A stretch of DNA of 62,432 bases from an uncultured Lachnospiraceae bacterium (GTDB taxonomy: Bacteria > Bacillota > Clostridia > Lachnospirales > Lachnospiraceae): positions 1-62,432 of the forward strand of contig CADACD010000017.1 of NCBI GenBank assembly GCA_902786365.1, given 5' to 3'. The notes under the pieces were generated by a model. It saw nothing but the letters and a program-made list of their open reading frames with translations, had not been told where the DNA came from and made no database searches. A program made the translations under genes and the position numbers. Within the stretch, counting starts at the first letter, position 1, and each line of letters begins with the position of its first letter. Below are positions 18,459 through 28,467 of the stretch, in pieces.

Positions 18459-19160
18459 GTGATAACACTTTCTGTAGATGATCAGTATGAAGTTACTTCT
18501 TTGATGAAGAAAATGCTGACAAAAATTGACCCGGGCGGTACGCATTTGACTGCTGCTAATATAGATGAGGCTTTTGAATTACTGTCGGATAATGTGCAGA
18601 TACTTTTTCTGGATATCGAAATGCCGGGGATAAACGGCATTGAAGCGGCTGACCTGCTGCAAAGCCAATATAAAAAACTGAATATCATTTTCGTGACGGG
18701 ACATCCGGAATATGCATTTCAGGCACATGGTGTGCATCCGAGCGGTTTTCTTGTGAAACCGGTGGATGAACAGAATATTATGCGTGAGCTGAAGCATCTG
18801 CGATTCCCAATAGACGTTTCAAAAAGTCCGTTGATAGTGCGATGCAGTCCGTTTGCAGTGTTTGTTGGAGAGCAGCCGTTTGATTTCAAGAGCGACAGAT
18901 CAATCGAGATGTTTGCCTATATGGTATATAAAAATGGAGCTCTTTGCACCAATGGTGAACTTCTTGGTATTTTGTGGGATGGAAATCCTGATAAAGGTGG
19001 TCGTTTAAGGCAGCTTGTGATGGATATTAGAAGCTCTCTGAAAGAGGTCGGGGCAGACAATGTCATTGTCAAAAAGTACGGCAAGATCGGACTAAATATG
19101 AAAGAGATTGAATGCGAGGGAGATGTGGAATCCATTGCACAGGAATATAACTGGTATTGA
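18459..19160 (+). CDS. Response regulator, receiver plus winged-helix domain
   Basis: The receiver domain spans residues 1-120: acidic pair in SVDDQ, phospho-acceptor in LFLDIEMPGING, FVTGH as the Thr motif and VKPVD as the Lys motif. The C-terminal domain (about 130-220) looks like an OmpR/SARP-type winged helix (FKSDRSIEMFAYMVYKNG...ELLGILW...GRLRQLVMDIRSSL), not a LytTR domain. The GTG start follows TAGGAGG and lies one base after the kinase stop, so the pair formed one operon. Its kinase is frameshifted, so it may be orphaned. Target genes are unknown. Confidence 0.82.
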   Translation: MITLSVDDQYEVTSLMKKMLTKIDPGGTHLTAANIDEAFELLSDNVQILFLDIEMPGINGIEAADLLQSQYKKLNIIFVTGHPEYAFQAHGVHPSGFLVKPVDEQNIMRELKHLRFPIDVSKSPLIVRCSPFAVFVGEQPFDFKSDRSIEMFAYMVYKNGALCTNGELLGILWDGNPDKGGRLRQLVMDIRSSLKEVGADNVIVKKYGKIGLNMKEIECEGDVESIAQEYNWY

Positions 19161-20947
<1,787 letters not shown>

Positions 20948-20978
20948 TTCCATCTTTTTGAATATAGTTTTTTAGTTG

Positions 20979-21006
20979 GTATGGCACGCTGTCACAGGCG
21001 TGTCAT
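20979..21006 (+). repeat. Inverted repeat after eno
   Basis: TATGGCACGC and GCGTGTCATA form a 10-bp stem (one G-U) with an 8-base loop. No T-run follows, so it may be a weak terminator or a 3' stabilising hairpin. Confidence 0.4.
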
Positions 21007-21107
21007 ATATTGTATGAAGCAGAAAATATTTTAGAAAATAGAGGCAAAAAGCCTTTAAAATTATCAATTTAGGGATAAAATTATAGGAAGGATAAGCGTG
21101 AATTAGT

Positions 21108-21890
21108 ATGAATATAGAAGTGATTGAGGGAGTATTGATACCTTTTGCCGGTACATCACTTGGTGCAGCATGTGTCTATCTGATGAGAGAAAAATTAAGT
21201 ATAGCAGTGCAAAGATCATTAACAGGATTTGCAGCAGGAGTGATGGTGGCGGCTTCCATCTGGAGTTTGATTATTCCGGCAATTGACGAGTCTGAAAAAA
21301 TGGGAAAGTTTGCTTTTGTACCTGCTTTTGTCGGCTTTTGGCTTGGAATAGTATTTCTTCTGCTTTTAGACAGTGTTATTCCACATATGCATTTAAACAG
21401 CGATGAAGCAGAGGGTGTTAAAAGTAATTTAAAGAAAACGACAATGATGGTTCTTGCAGTGACACTTCATAATATTCCGGAGGGAATGGCAGTTGGAGTT
21501 GTGTATGCCGGATGGATGTCAGGAAAAACAGATATATCTGTCATGGGTGCAATGACGCTTGCGATAGGAATTGCAATACAGAACTTTCCGGAAGGAGCGA
21601 TTATTTCTATGCCGCTTAAGACAGAAGGAGTGAATAAGCACAGGGCATTTTTATATGGTACTTTGTCAGGAATAGTTGAGCCGATAGCCGCCGTATTGAC
21701 AATCATAGCCTCAGGATTTATCATTCCGGCACTTCCGTATCTTTTAAGTTTTGCAGCAGGTGCAATGATGTATGTAGTTGTGGAGGAATTAATTCCAGAA
21801 ATGTCAGAAGGTGTACATTCTAATTTAGGAACGGTCATGTTTGCATTTGGATTTACGGTTATGATGGCTTTGGATGTGGCATTGGGGTAA
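21108..21890 (+). CDS. ZIP-family divalent metal transporter
   Basis: The 260-residue protein has eight predicted helices and the ZIP core motifs HNIPEGMAVGV (helix IV) and NFPEGAIISMPL (helix V), which line the metal path. The family (ZupT/GufA branch) imports or exports Zn2+, Fe2+ or Mn2+ across the cytoplasmic membrane. The start is an ATG after GGAAGG (about 20 bases) and GTGAATTAGT; the ribosome site is weak. No metal regulator or operator was seen directly upstream. The specific metal cannot be told from sequence. Confidence 0.88.
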   Translation: MNIEVIEGVLIPFAGTSLGAACVYLMREKLSIAVQRSLTGFAAGVMVAASIWSLIIPAIDESEKMGKFAFVPAFVGFWLGIVFLLLLDSVIPHMHLNSDEAEGVKSNLKKTTMMVLAVTLHNIPEGMAVGVVYAGWMSGKTDISVMGAMTLAIGIAIQNFPEGAIISMPLKTEGVNKHRAFLYGTLSGIVEPIAAVLTIIASGFIIPALPYLLSFAAGAMMYVVVEELIPEMSEGVHSNLGTVMFAFGFTVMMALDVALG

Positions 21891-21892
21891 TC

Positions 21893-21990
21893 TACTTACC
21901 TTTCAGGATTTATTGAAAGCTGATTTAGAGCAACAAAAAGATGCACTGAAAGACAACGACAAAACAGACAATTTCTATTTAATATTATAG
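21893..21990 (+). other. Coding-like tail downstream of the ZIP gene
   Basis: A frame other than the ZIP frame stays open across its stop and ends at a TAG at 21988-21990. The stretch LLKADLEQQKDALKDND looks protein-like and helical, but no start with a ribosome site was found. It could be a decayed gene end or chance. Confidence 0.2.
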
Positions 21991-21998
21991 AAATTGTC
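21967..21998. terminator. Perfect 12-bp hairpin between the ZIP and alarmone synthetase genes
   Basis: GACAATTTCTAT and ATAGAAATTGTC pair perfectly around an 8-base loop. There is no continuous T-run, only ATTTTCATATTTTTG. It could terminate in either direction or stabilise a 3' end. Confidence 0.5.
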
Positions 21999-22069
21999 AC
22001 CAAATTTTCATATTTTTGTTATAATATAATTTAAAGAAGTTGCAAAAAAATGAACAGACCAAGGAATTG

Positions 22070-22690
22070 ATGATTATGAATGGAAGTATTTACGGAAAAT
22101 ATAAAGTTGCTTTAGAAAAGATTATGAATGATTTTGTAGAAAATATTAAATCATATAATCAGGCATCCTATGAAAAAACAGGCTATAAATTGTTTGAACA
22201 TATCACAAACAGAATTAAAGCAGAGGATAGCATGCGGGAAAAGTGCAGAAGAAAAGATCTTCCGGAAAACGAAGTAAGTGCATTGTATGAATTGAAGGAT
22301 GCTATTGGAGTTAGAATCGTGTTTTCTTTTGTAGATGATATTTATCAGAGTATTGAATATATCAAATCCTTGCCACAATGTGTTGTAGTGAAAGAAAAAG
22401 ACTATATAAAACATGCAAAGCCAAATGGATATCGAAGTTATCATATGATTCTTGAGATGACAGTTCCATACGAGGATGTGAAGGGTAATACTCCCGGAAA
22501 ATATTATATTGAGGTTCAGCTTAGAACAATTGCGATGGATTCGTGGGCAAGCCTTGAGCATCAGCTGAAATATAAAAAGAATGTGTCAAATCAGAAACTG
22601 ATAGTGGAGGAACTCAAAAGATGTGCTGATGAGATGGCATCATGTGATGTTTCAATGCAGACAATTCGAAATCTGATAAATGCAGAGTAA
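22070..22690 (+). CDS. Small alarmone synthetase (RelQ/RelP-like GTP pyrophosphokinase)
   Basis: The protein has a single RelA/SpoT synthetase domain of about 206 residues, with no hydrolase or TGS domain. Diagnostic motifs are RIKAEDSMREKCRRK, ELKDAIGVRIV, the substrate loop KPNGYRSYHMI, EVQLRTIAMDSWASLEHQLKYKK. It transfers pyrophosphate from ATP to GTP or GDP to make (p)ppGpp, typically under cell-envelope or other stress. ATG at 22070 or 22076 is favoured by AAGGAATTG; a TTG at 22040 would add ten residues. A two-component system follows 27 bases later, so the stress alarmone and the kinase system may share a transcript. Confidence 0.9.
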   Translation: MIMNGSIYGKYKVALEKIMNDFVENIKSYNQASYEKTGYKLFEHITNRIKAEDSMREKCRRKDLPENEVSALYELKDAIGVRIVFSFVDDIYQSIEYIKSLPQCVVVKEKDYIKHAKPNGYRSYHMILEMTVPYEDVKGNTPGKYYIEVQLRTIAMDSWASLEHQLKYKKNVSNQKLIVEELKRCADEMASCDVSMQTIRNLINAE

Positions 22691-22719
22691 ATGACACCAT
22701 AGGAAAGGAATGATAAGTG

Positions 22720-23388
22720 ATGAAAATATTATTGGCAGAAGATGAAACAGATTTGGCAAGAGCTTTGACTGCCGTGCTTCAACATTCAGGTTATGAAGTT
22801 GATGCAGTGGAAAATGGAGAGCAAGCAGTAGGTAAGGCAAAAGAATTTGCATATGACTGTATGGTTTTTGATATCATGATGCCAAAGCTTGATGGAATAG
22901 AGGCACTTAAAATAATAAGAAATTCAGGAAATGTATCTCCTGTTATTTTTCTGACAGCAAAGTCAGAAGTGGATGACAGAATTGCAGGTCTTGATGCGGG
23001 AGCTGATGATTATCTCACAAAGCCATTTGCCATGGGTGAACTTTTGGCCAGAATACGTTCCATGACAAGGAGAGCAGGTTCCTATACACCGACCAGACTC
23101 AATTTTGGTAAAGTTTCACTCAATATTGAGGATCAGGAACTTGTGAGTGAAAATTCCATCAGACTTGCTGCAAGAGAGTCAAAGCTCATGGAATTTTTCA
23201 TGTTAAATCCGGAGAAAGAATTAAGCACTCAGGAAATCTATCTGCATGTCTGGGATGATGAACCGGATAAAGGAATAGAAGTGGTATGGATGTATATATC
23301 ATTCCTGAAAAACAAACTAGAAGCAATTGCAGCGGATATAAATATAGAAGGAAATGAAGGTGGGAATTATATCCTTACAAGACAGTGA
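22720..23388 (+). CDS. OmpR/PhoB-family response regulator
   Basis: The 222-residue protein has a receiver domain (acidic LLAEDE, phospho-acceptor in MVFDIMMPKLDG, FLTAKSE and TKPFAMGELLAR) and a C-terminal winged helix (about 128-220; RLAARESKLMEFFMLNPEKELSTQEI). It would bind DNA as a dimer when phosphorylated by the kinase encoded 52 bases downstream. ATG at 22720 follows AAAGGAATGATAAGTG. It probably belongs to an operon with the alarmone synthetase gene. The stimulus and regulon are unknown. Confidence 0.92.
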   Translation: MKILLAEDETDLARALTAVLQHSGYEVDAVENGEQAVGKAKEFAYDCMVFDIMMPKLDGIEALKIIRNSGNVSPVIFLTAKSEVDDRIAGLDAGADDYLTKPFAMGELLARIRSMTRRAGSYTPTRLNFGKVSLNIEDQELVSENSIRLAARESKLMEFFMLNPEKELSTQEIYLHVWDDEPDKGIEVVWMYISFLKNKLEAIAADINIEGNEGGNYILTRQ

Positions 23389-23440
23389 TCAATGATGGTT
23401 TTGCTAAGGCTATATTATACAGGAAAGGCTTGGTGAAGAG

Positions 23441-24673
23441 ATGGAAAAGATAATACGAAGGAAATTTATATTTGTCTCAAGCAGTGCAGTTCTTCTTATG
23501 ATTGCAATTATCATTGGACTGATTGTTGGAATAGCGTATTTTACAACATATTCACGACTATTCTCGGAAATAGATTTTATACATGAAAATGGTGATAAAA
23601 TACCAAACTACGAAAAGAGTAATGGCGCAAAATATGAAAATGTAAAGATAACACCCGAGTCAGAGTATGAACTAAGATATTTTACCATTGAAATTGACGA
23701 AAACAGCTATATAAAAGAAATTAATATTTCTAATGTTGCAGCTATTTCTGAAAATGAAGCATCAGAAATTGCCATAAAAGTGCTGAATAAAAGAAATAAG
23801 AAGGGAAGTATTGAAAAAGACAGTTGCAAATATGTATATAAAATAAAGGATAAAGATGATGGAAAGATTATCATTTTTTTAGACTCAACACGTACTTTCG
23901 GCAACTTATCACAGATAGTGAATATGGCTTTTAAAATCGGGACACTGAGTTTTTTGTTTTTTGTGATACTTATTTCACTATTTTCAAGAAAAGCAGTCAA
24001 ATCGACAGTAAAAAATATTGAGGCACAAAATGAGTTCATAACGAATGCAGGGCATGAATTGAAAACACCACTTGCAATTATTTCAGCTAATGCAGAAGTA
24101 TTAGAAATGATGAATGGTAAAAATGAATGGACTCAAAGCATTGTCAATCAGGTAAAAAGAATGTCAGATTTGATAAGTGATTTAATTTTTCTTGCAAAAA
24201 TGAATGAGAAAACAGATGTTGTACTTAGTGATATTGATTTTTCTAAAATTGCAAATGATATATCTGTTTCATTTAAGCCGGTGATAGAGCAGCAAAAAAA
24301 AAAGTTTCAGTGTGATATAAAGGAAAAAGTTACTATTAGGGGAGAAGAAAAGCTTCTTAGTGAACTTGTTTCAATACTCATTGATAACGCTGTGAAATAT
24401 TGTGATGAAGAAGGAATGATAAAGGTAGAACTCAAATCCAAATCCCGTGATACAGGAGCAAAACTGATTGTCTCAAATACGTACGCAGAAGGAGCAAATG
24501 TTGATTATAGTCGTTTTTTTAATAGATTCTATAGAGAGGACACTTCACATAATAGCAAAAAGAAAGGGTATGGAATAGGATTATCGATGGCGGAAGGAAT
24601 AATTAAAATATTGAAGGGAAAGATAAGTGTATCTTATAGTAATGGTGAGATTAGTTTTGTTGTTACTATATAG
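23441..24673 (+). CDS. Membrane sensor histidine kinase
   Basis: The 410-residue kinase has one helix at about residues 10-32, an extracytoplasmic sensor of about 120 residues, a second helix (about 165-185), then HisKA with NAGHELKTPLAIISANAEVL (phospho-His) and HATPase_c with the N-box LIDNAVKYCDEEG and the GYGIGLSMAEGI G-box. The sensor domain is short and rich in Lys, Glu and Asn; no known ligand fold is recognised. It should phosphorylate the OmpR-type regulator upstream. HATPase is compact, with a short F-box (RFFNRFYRED). Confidence 0.9.
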   Translation: MEKIIRRKFIFVSSSAVLLMIAIIIGLIVGIAYFTTYSRLFSEIDFIHENGDKIPNYEKSNGAKYENVKITPESEYELRYFTIEIDENSYIKEINISNVAAISENEASEIAIKVLNKRNKKGSIEKDSCKYVYKIKDKDDGKIIIFLDSTRTFGNLSQIVNMAFKIGTLSFLFFVILISLFSRKAVKSTVKNIEAQNEFITNAGHELKTPLAIISANAEVLEMMNGKNEWTQSIVNQVKRMSDLISDLIFLAKMNEKTDVVLSDIDFSKIANDISVSFKPVIEQQKKKFQCDIKEKVTIRGEEKLLSELVSILIDNAVKYCDEEGMIKVELKSKSRDTGAKLIVSNTYAEGANVDYSRFFNRFYREDTSHNSKKKGYGIGLSMAEGIIKILKGKISVSYSNGEISFVVTI

Positions 24674-24712
24674 AATGAATAGGATAGTTTCATCTTCTAA
24701 AAAAAATTTATA

Positions 24713-24802
24713 TTGACATATTAGTTAAAGTGTGTATAATTAAATTGTAAGCAATTTAATTTATAAAAATCTAATTGAATAATTGTATGCAAATTGAATT
24801 TG
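24713..24802 (+). promoter_or_regulatory. Promoter and OhrR/MarR-type operators of the redox operon
   Basis: TTGACA at 24713-24718 and TATAAT at 24735-24740 are 16 bases apart. ATTAAATTG-TAAG-CAATTTAAT (24739-24760) is a perfect palindrome overlapping the -10 and the start point. A second palindrome, CAAATT-G-AATTTG, lies at 24790-24802. Both resemble MarR/OhrR boxes built on CAATT/AATTG halves, and the last gene of the operon encodes an OhrR-like protein. Confidence 0.7.
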
Positions 24803-24826
24803 GGTAATAGAAAAGGAGTGGCGTTT

Positions 24827-25300
24827 ATGGGAATCTATGATTACAAAGTTAAAGACAGACATGGTAATATAGTCGATATGGCAGATTATAAAGGAAAAGT
24901 TTTGCTTATTGTTAATACAGCAACAGGATGTGGTTTCACACCTCAGTATGAAGGCTTGGAGGCACTCTATAAAAAGTATAAAGAAAAGGGACTTGAGATA
25001 CTTGATTTTCCATGCAATCAGTTCGGACATCAGGCACCTGGCACTTCAGAAGAGATACATGAATTTTGTACATTAAAGTACGATATTTCATTTACACAGT
25101 TTGCAAAAATAGAAGTAAATGGTGAGAATGAGGAGCCGTTATATACGTATTTGAAATCGCAGAAAAAAGGCACACTCGGATCTAAGATAAAATGGAACTT
25201 CACAAAATTTTTAGTGGATAAAGAAGGAAATGTCATAGCAAGATTTGCACCTACTGATACACCGGAAAAAATTGATAGTAAGATTAATGAGATATTATAA
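24827..25300 (+). CDS. Glutathione peroxidase-like thiol peroxidase
   Basis: The 157-residue BtuE/Gpx-like enzyme reduces hydroperoxides. The peroxidatic Cys is C35 in TATGCGFTPQYEGL (Cys, not selenocysteine); Q is in FPCNQFG (Q65), and W123 and N124 in WNFTKFLV complete the usual tetrad. C63 in FPCNQF is a likely structural or resolving position. Most bacterial Cys-type members use thioredoxin rather than glutathione, and thioredoxin and its reductase are encoded immediately downstream. The ATG at 24827 follows AAAGGAG and gives the family-like start MGIYDYKV. An upstream ATG at 24794 lies within the operator region and is unlikely. Confidence 0.93.
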   Translation: MGIYDYKVKDRHGNIVDMADYKGKVLLIVNTATGCGFTPQYEGLEALYKKYKEKGLEILDFPCNQFGHQAPGTSEEIHEFCTLKYDISFTQFAKIEVNGENEEPLYTYLKSQKKGTLGSKIKWNFTKFLVDKEGNVIARFAPTDTPEKIDSKINEIL

Positions 25301-25347
25301 ATAATAAAAGATATAAAAAGAAAATAGAAAAACGGAGGTACTTATTT

Positions 25348-25656
25348 ATGGCAGCGATTGTATTAAATAAAGATAATTTTGAGGCAGAGGTTTTGAATTC
25401 GGATGTTCCTGTATTAGTGGATTTTAGTGCATCATGGTGTGGACCGTGTCAGATGATAGCGCCAATCATTGAAGAAATTGCAGATGAAGCAGAGGGATTC
25501 AAGGTAGGCAAGGTAGAGACAAGTGAAGAAATGGATTTAGCTTTAGAATATAAAGTTTCAAGTATACCATGTCTTGTAGTTTTTAAAGGTGGAAAAGAAG
25601 TTAAGAGATCAGTAGGATTCATACAAAAACCGGAAATCCTTGAATTGGTAAAATAG
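25348..25656 (+). CDS. trxA: Thioredoxin
   Basis: The 102-residue thioredoxin has the active site WCGPC (W30-C34) and the cis-Pro loop SSIPCLVVF. The residue after the cis-proline (P74) is Cys75, where Thr is usual, so a third thiol lies beside the active site. It should reduce the upstream peroxidase and other disulfides in the cytoplasm. GGAGG precedes the ATG by 8 bases, and its reductase gene starts 18 bases after its stop. The ordering gpx-trxA-trxB-ohrR makes a self-contained peroxide-detoxifying unit. Confidence 0.95.
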   Translation: MAAIVLNKDNFEAEVLNSDVPVLVDFSASWCGPCQMIAPIIEEIADEAEGFKVGKVETSEEMDLALEYKVSSIPCLVVFKGGKEVKRSVGFIQKPEILELVK

Positions 25657-25674
25657 AAAGGCTGGAGAGCAATT

Positions 25675-26577
25675 ATGTTTGATGTAATTATTGTCGGTGC
25701 AGGTCCGGCAGGACTTTCGGCAGGAATATATACTGTAAGGTCCGGAAAGAGTGCACTGATATTGGAAGGCAAATCTTATGGTGGACAGATTATCAATACT
25801 CCTGATATAGAAAATTATCCGGGAATCAAAAATATTTCAGGATTTGAGTTTGCGACAGGTTTGTATGAGCAGGCGACAAGCCTTGGAGCAGAGGTAAAAT
25901 ATGAACAAGCTGTTTCAATAGAGGACAAAGGCGATATAAAGATAGTGAACACAGAGCAAGGTTCATATGAATGTAAAGCTGTGATATTGGCAACTGGTGC
26001 TAAAAACAGACCACTCGGTATTGAGAAAGAAAAAGAATTTGTAGGATATGGAATATCTTATTGTGCAACATGCGATGGTGCATTTTACAGAAATAAAGAT
26101 GTCGCTGTAGTAGGTGGTGGAAATACAGCAATTGAAGATGCATTATTTTTGACTAATTATTGCAACAAGGTGTATGTAATACACAGAAGGGATACTTTCC
26201 GTGCTGATCCTAAAGATGTAGAAAAATTAAAATCAAAAGATAATGTCGAGTTTGTCATGAATTCTACCGTTGAAAAAATACTTGGAGAATCAAGCGTTGA
26301 AGGCATTGAGATTAAAGATAAAAATACAAAGGAGACAAAGAATATCAATGTCTCTGGCATATTCGTAGCAGTTGGGCAGGAACCGGATAATCAAATGTTT
26401 TCTGATTTGGTAGAGCTTGATGAGTCAGGATATATTATTGCAAAGGAAGACTGTATGACAAATGTGAAAGGCATATATACAGCCGGAGACTGTAGAACAA
26501 AATCGGTTCGACAGCTTACAACAGCAGCGGCAGATGGTGCTGTTGCAGCATTGGCAGCATGTGCAATAATTGATTAA
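25675..26577 (+). CDS. trxB: Thioredoxin-disulfide reductase
   Basis: The 300-residue flavoprotein has the FAD-binding start DVIIVGAGPAGLSAGIYTVR, the redox-active pair C130 and C133 (YCATCDGAFY), the NADPH-binding VVGGGNTAIEDA and the FAD motif GIYTAGDCRTK near the C-terminus. It transfers electrons from NADPH (or NADH or ferredoxin-derived carriers in some clostridia) to thioredoxin. It is the third gene of the redox operon, directly after trxA, with GGCTGGAGAG as ribosome site. Confidence 0.95.
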   Translation: MFDVIIVGAGPAGLSAGIYTVRSGKSALILEGKSYGGQIINTPDIENYPGIKNISGFEFATGLYEQATSLGAEVKYEQAVSIEDKGDIKIVNTEQGSYECKAVILATGAKNRPLGIEKEKEFVGYGISYCATCDGAFYRNKDVAVVGGGNTAIEDALFLTNYCNKVYVIHRRDTFRADPKDVEKLKSKDNVEFVMNSTVEKILGESSVEGIEIKDKNTKETKNINVSGIFVAVGQEPDNQMFSDLVELDESGYIIAKEDCMTNVKGIYTAGDCRTKSVRQLTTAAADGAVAALAACAIID

Positions 26578-26608
26578 ATTTTTAGTTGTCCGGAAATGAG
26601 GAAGATTT

Positions 26609-27055
26609 ATGGAAGTTTATGATTGTTTAAAATTAGAAAATCAATTGTGTTTTCCATTATATGCATGTGCAAAAGAGATTGTAAAGGTGTACAAACCATA
26701 CCTTGATCAATTTGATCTGACATATACACAATACATTACACTCATGGTTTTATGGGAACATAATGAGATGAATGTGAAAGAACTTGGAAAATATCTGTAT
26801 CTTGATTCAGGAACACTTACTCCGGTTCTCAAAAAACTTGAAAGCAAAGGATATATTGAGCGAAAAAGGTCGAAAACAGATGAAAGAAACCTTCGCATAC
26901 AAATCACAGAAAATGGAAATGCATTAAAAAAGCAGGTTATAGAGATTCCACAGAAAGTTGGAAGATGTGTGAATTTGGAAGAAGAAGAGGCGATGCAGCT
27001 ATATAAAATTTTATATAAAGTGCTTCATTCATTGACATTGGAAAAACCACACTGA
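26609..27055 (+). CDS. ohrR: MarR-family peroxide-sensing repressor (OhrR-like)
   Basis: The 148-residue winged-helix protein matches OhrR: the sensing cysteine C14 lies in QLCFPLYAC, followed by the LTYTQYITLMVLWE helix, the recognition region LGKYLYLDSGTLTPVLKKLESKGYIERKRSKTDERNL and a dimerisation tail. OhrR repressors release DNA when this Cys is oxidised by organic hydroperoxides. A second Cys at position 20 could form a mixed disulfide. It lies at the end of the operon whose promoter carries two matching palindromes, which implies autoregulation. A strong terminator follows. Confidence 0.85.
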   Translation: MEVYDCLKLENQLCFPLYACAKEIVKVYKPYLDQFDLTYTQYITLMVLWEHNEMNVKELGKYLYLDSGTLTPVLKKLESKGYIERKRSKTDERNLRIQITENGNALKKQVIEIPQKVGRCVNLEEEEAMQLYKILYKVLHSLTLEKPH

Positions 27056-27107
27056 CGTGCTTTATTAGCATTCACATGATTTGCAATAGAATTGTAAAAA
27101 TATGGGC

Positions 27108-27145
27108 TGCTGATTATTATAAAATATAATAATCAGCACATTTTT
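27108..27145 (+). terminator. Strong terminator of the redox operon
   Basis: TGCTGATTATTATA and its exact complement TATAATAATCAGCA form a perfect 14-bp stem with a 3-base loop, followed by CATTTTTAT. Confidence 0.8.
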
Positions 27146-27261
27146 ATATTTAAAAATGTAGACATAAAAAATGATAAATGTTTAAAATAATAAAACCGAG
27201 AAAGATGTATTAACAGCTAATGTAAAATAATGATTGAGCATCAATGAAAATGGAGAATGAT

Positions 27262-27873
27262 ATGAAAAAAATAAAAATATGCGGAATAACAAATGAAAAA
27301 GAAGTTGAATATTTAAACGAAGCAAAAGTAGATTTTGCAGGTTTTATTCAATTTGTTTCGAAAAGTAAAAGAAATATTGAGACGAAACAAGCAAAAGCAT
27401 TGATAAATCTGCTTGATAAAAGTATAAAATCTGTTGCGGTTACAATAAGTCCTGATATAGAACAGATAGAAATAATACAGGAGGCAGGATTTGATTATCT
27501 ACAGATTCATGGGTCGATAAGTGATGAAGTTTTAGAAAAAATTAACATTCCTGCTATTAAGGCATTCAATGTGAATGATTTATCAGAATATGTGAGATTT
27601 CATAATTGTGAAAAAGTTGTGGGATATATATTTGATGCCCAGGTACCGGGAAGTGGAAAGGCATTTGACTGGTCTGTTATCAAAAATATTCCAAAAGACG
27701 AGAAATTTGCCATGCTTGCAGGAGGATTAAACTGTGAAAATGTAGCACAGGCTTTGAAAATGACTAATATAGATGGTGTTGATACGAGTTCAGGAGTGGA
27801 AAATGACAATGGTATCGGAAAAAGCAGAGAAAAAATAATACAGTTTGCAAAAATTGTGAGAGAACATCAATGA
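27262..27873 (+). CDS. trpF: Phosphoribosylanthranilate isomerase
   Basis: The 203-residue TIM barrel catalyses the Amadori rearrangement of N-(5-phosphoribosyl)anthranilate in tryptophan synthesis. The catalytic Cys is in KICGITN near the N-terminus; the general-acid Asp lies in YIFDAQVPGSGKAFDW and the phosphate loops in LAGGLNCEN and GVDTSSGVE. ATG at 27262 follows GGAGAATGAT; the upstream ATG at 27244 would place that site inside the coding region. No other trp gene is nearby, so it is either a dispersed pathway member or a stand-alone gene. Confidence 0.92.
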   Translation: MKKIKICGITNEKEVEYLNEAKVDFAGFIQFVSKSKRNIETKQAKALINLLDKSIKSVAVTISPDIEQIEIIQEAGFDYLQIHGSISDEVLEKINIPAIKAFNVNDLSEYVRFHNCEKVVGYIFDAQVPGSGKAFDWSVIKNIPKDEKFAMLAGGLNCENVAQALKMTNIDGVDTSSGVENDNGIGKSREKIIQFAKIVREHQ

Positions 27874-28084
27874 TGCTATAAATAGTATTTCCGATTCTGG
27901 TTCAATGTCAATACCGCATGTTAGTTACATCGATTTATAGTTAGAAAGTTTTATTTTCAATTAGTGATATATCAAAAAAGTTAGTGATTAATAAGTATTT
28001 ACAAAGTGTTTTTATGATGATAAAATACAATTAATCGATAATCTTTTATTTATATTAAAATTATAGCTTAGGGAGGAATTTATT

Positions 28085-28408
28085 ATGTCAAAGAATATTA
28101 CAAAAAAAGGTACAGGTGTTTTTGCGGCTGGTGTTTTATTTGGAACTGCAGGTATTAAGATTTTATCAAGCAAGGACGCAAAGAAATTTTATACAAATTG
28201 TACAGCGGCAGTTTTGCGTGCAAAGGATTTTGTTATGAAGACAGCAACAACAGTTCAGGAAAATGCAGGTGATATTTATGCAGGAGCTAAGGAAATAAAC
28301 AAAGAGAGAGAACAATACGAAGACGTTTTTGGTGATGAAGATGTAGAGATTATATCTGATGATGAAAGCAACAATAACAAAGATGAAGATGTTAACATTG
28401 AACTTTAA
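28085..28408 (+). CDS. DUF6110-family small protein beside a metal ATPase
   Basis: The 107-residue protein has an N-terminal KKGTGVFAAGVLFGTAGIKIL segment that may sit in the membrane, a helical middle (SSKDAKKFYTNCTAAVLRAKDF) and an acidic tail rich in Asp, Glu and Asn over the last 35 residues. Proteins of this type are encoded next to heavy-metal P-type ATPases of the clostridial kind seen immediately downstream. The acidic tail could bind metal, but this is inference. GGGAGG precedes the ATG. Function is unknown. Confidence 0.7.
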   Translation: MSKNITKKGTGVFAAGVLFGTAGIKILSSKDAKKFYTNCTAAVLRAKDFVMKTATTVQENAGDIYAGAKEINKEREQYEDVFGDEDVEIISDDESNNNKDEDVNIEL

Positions 28409-28467
28409 GAAATATTATAAATTTTCATAAAAGAATATGGAATATAACCGAAAGAGATGGTAGAGAT

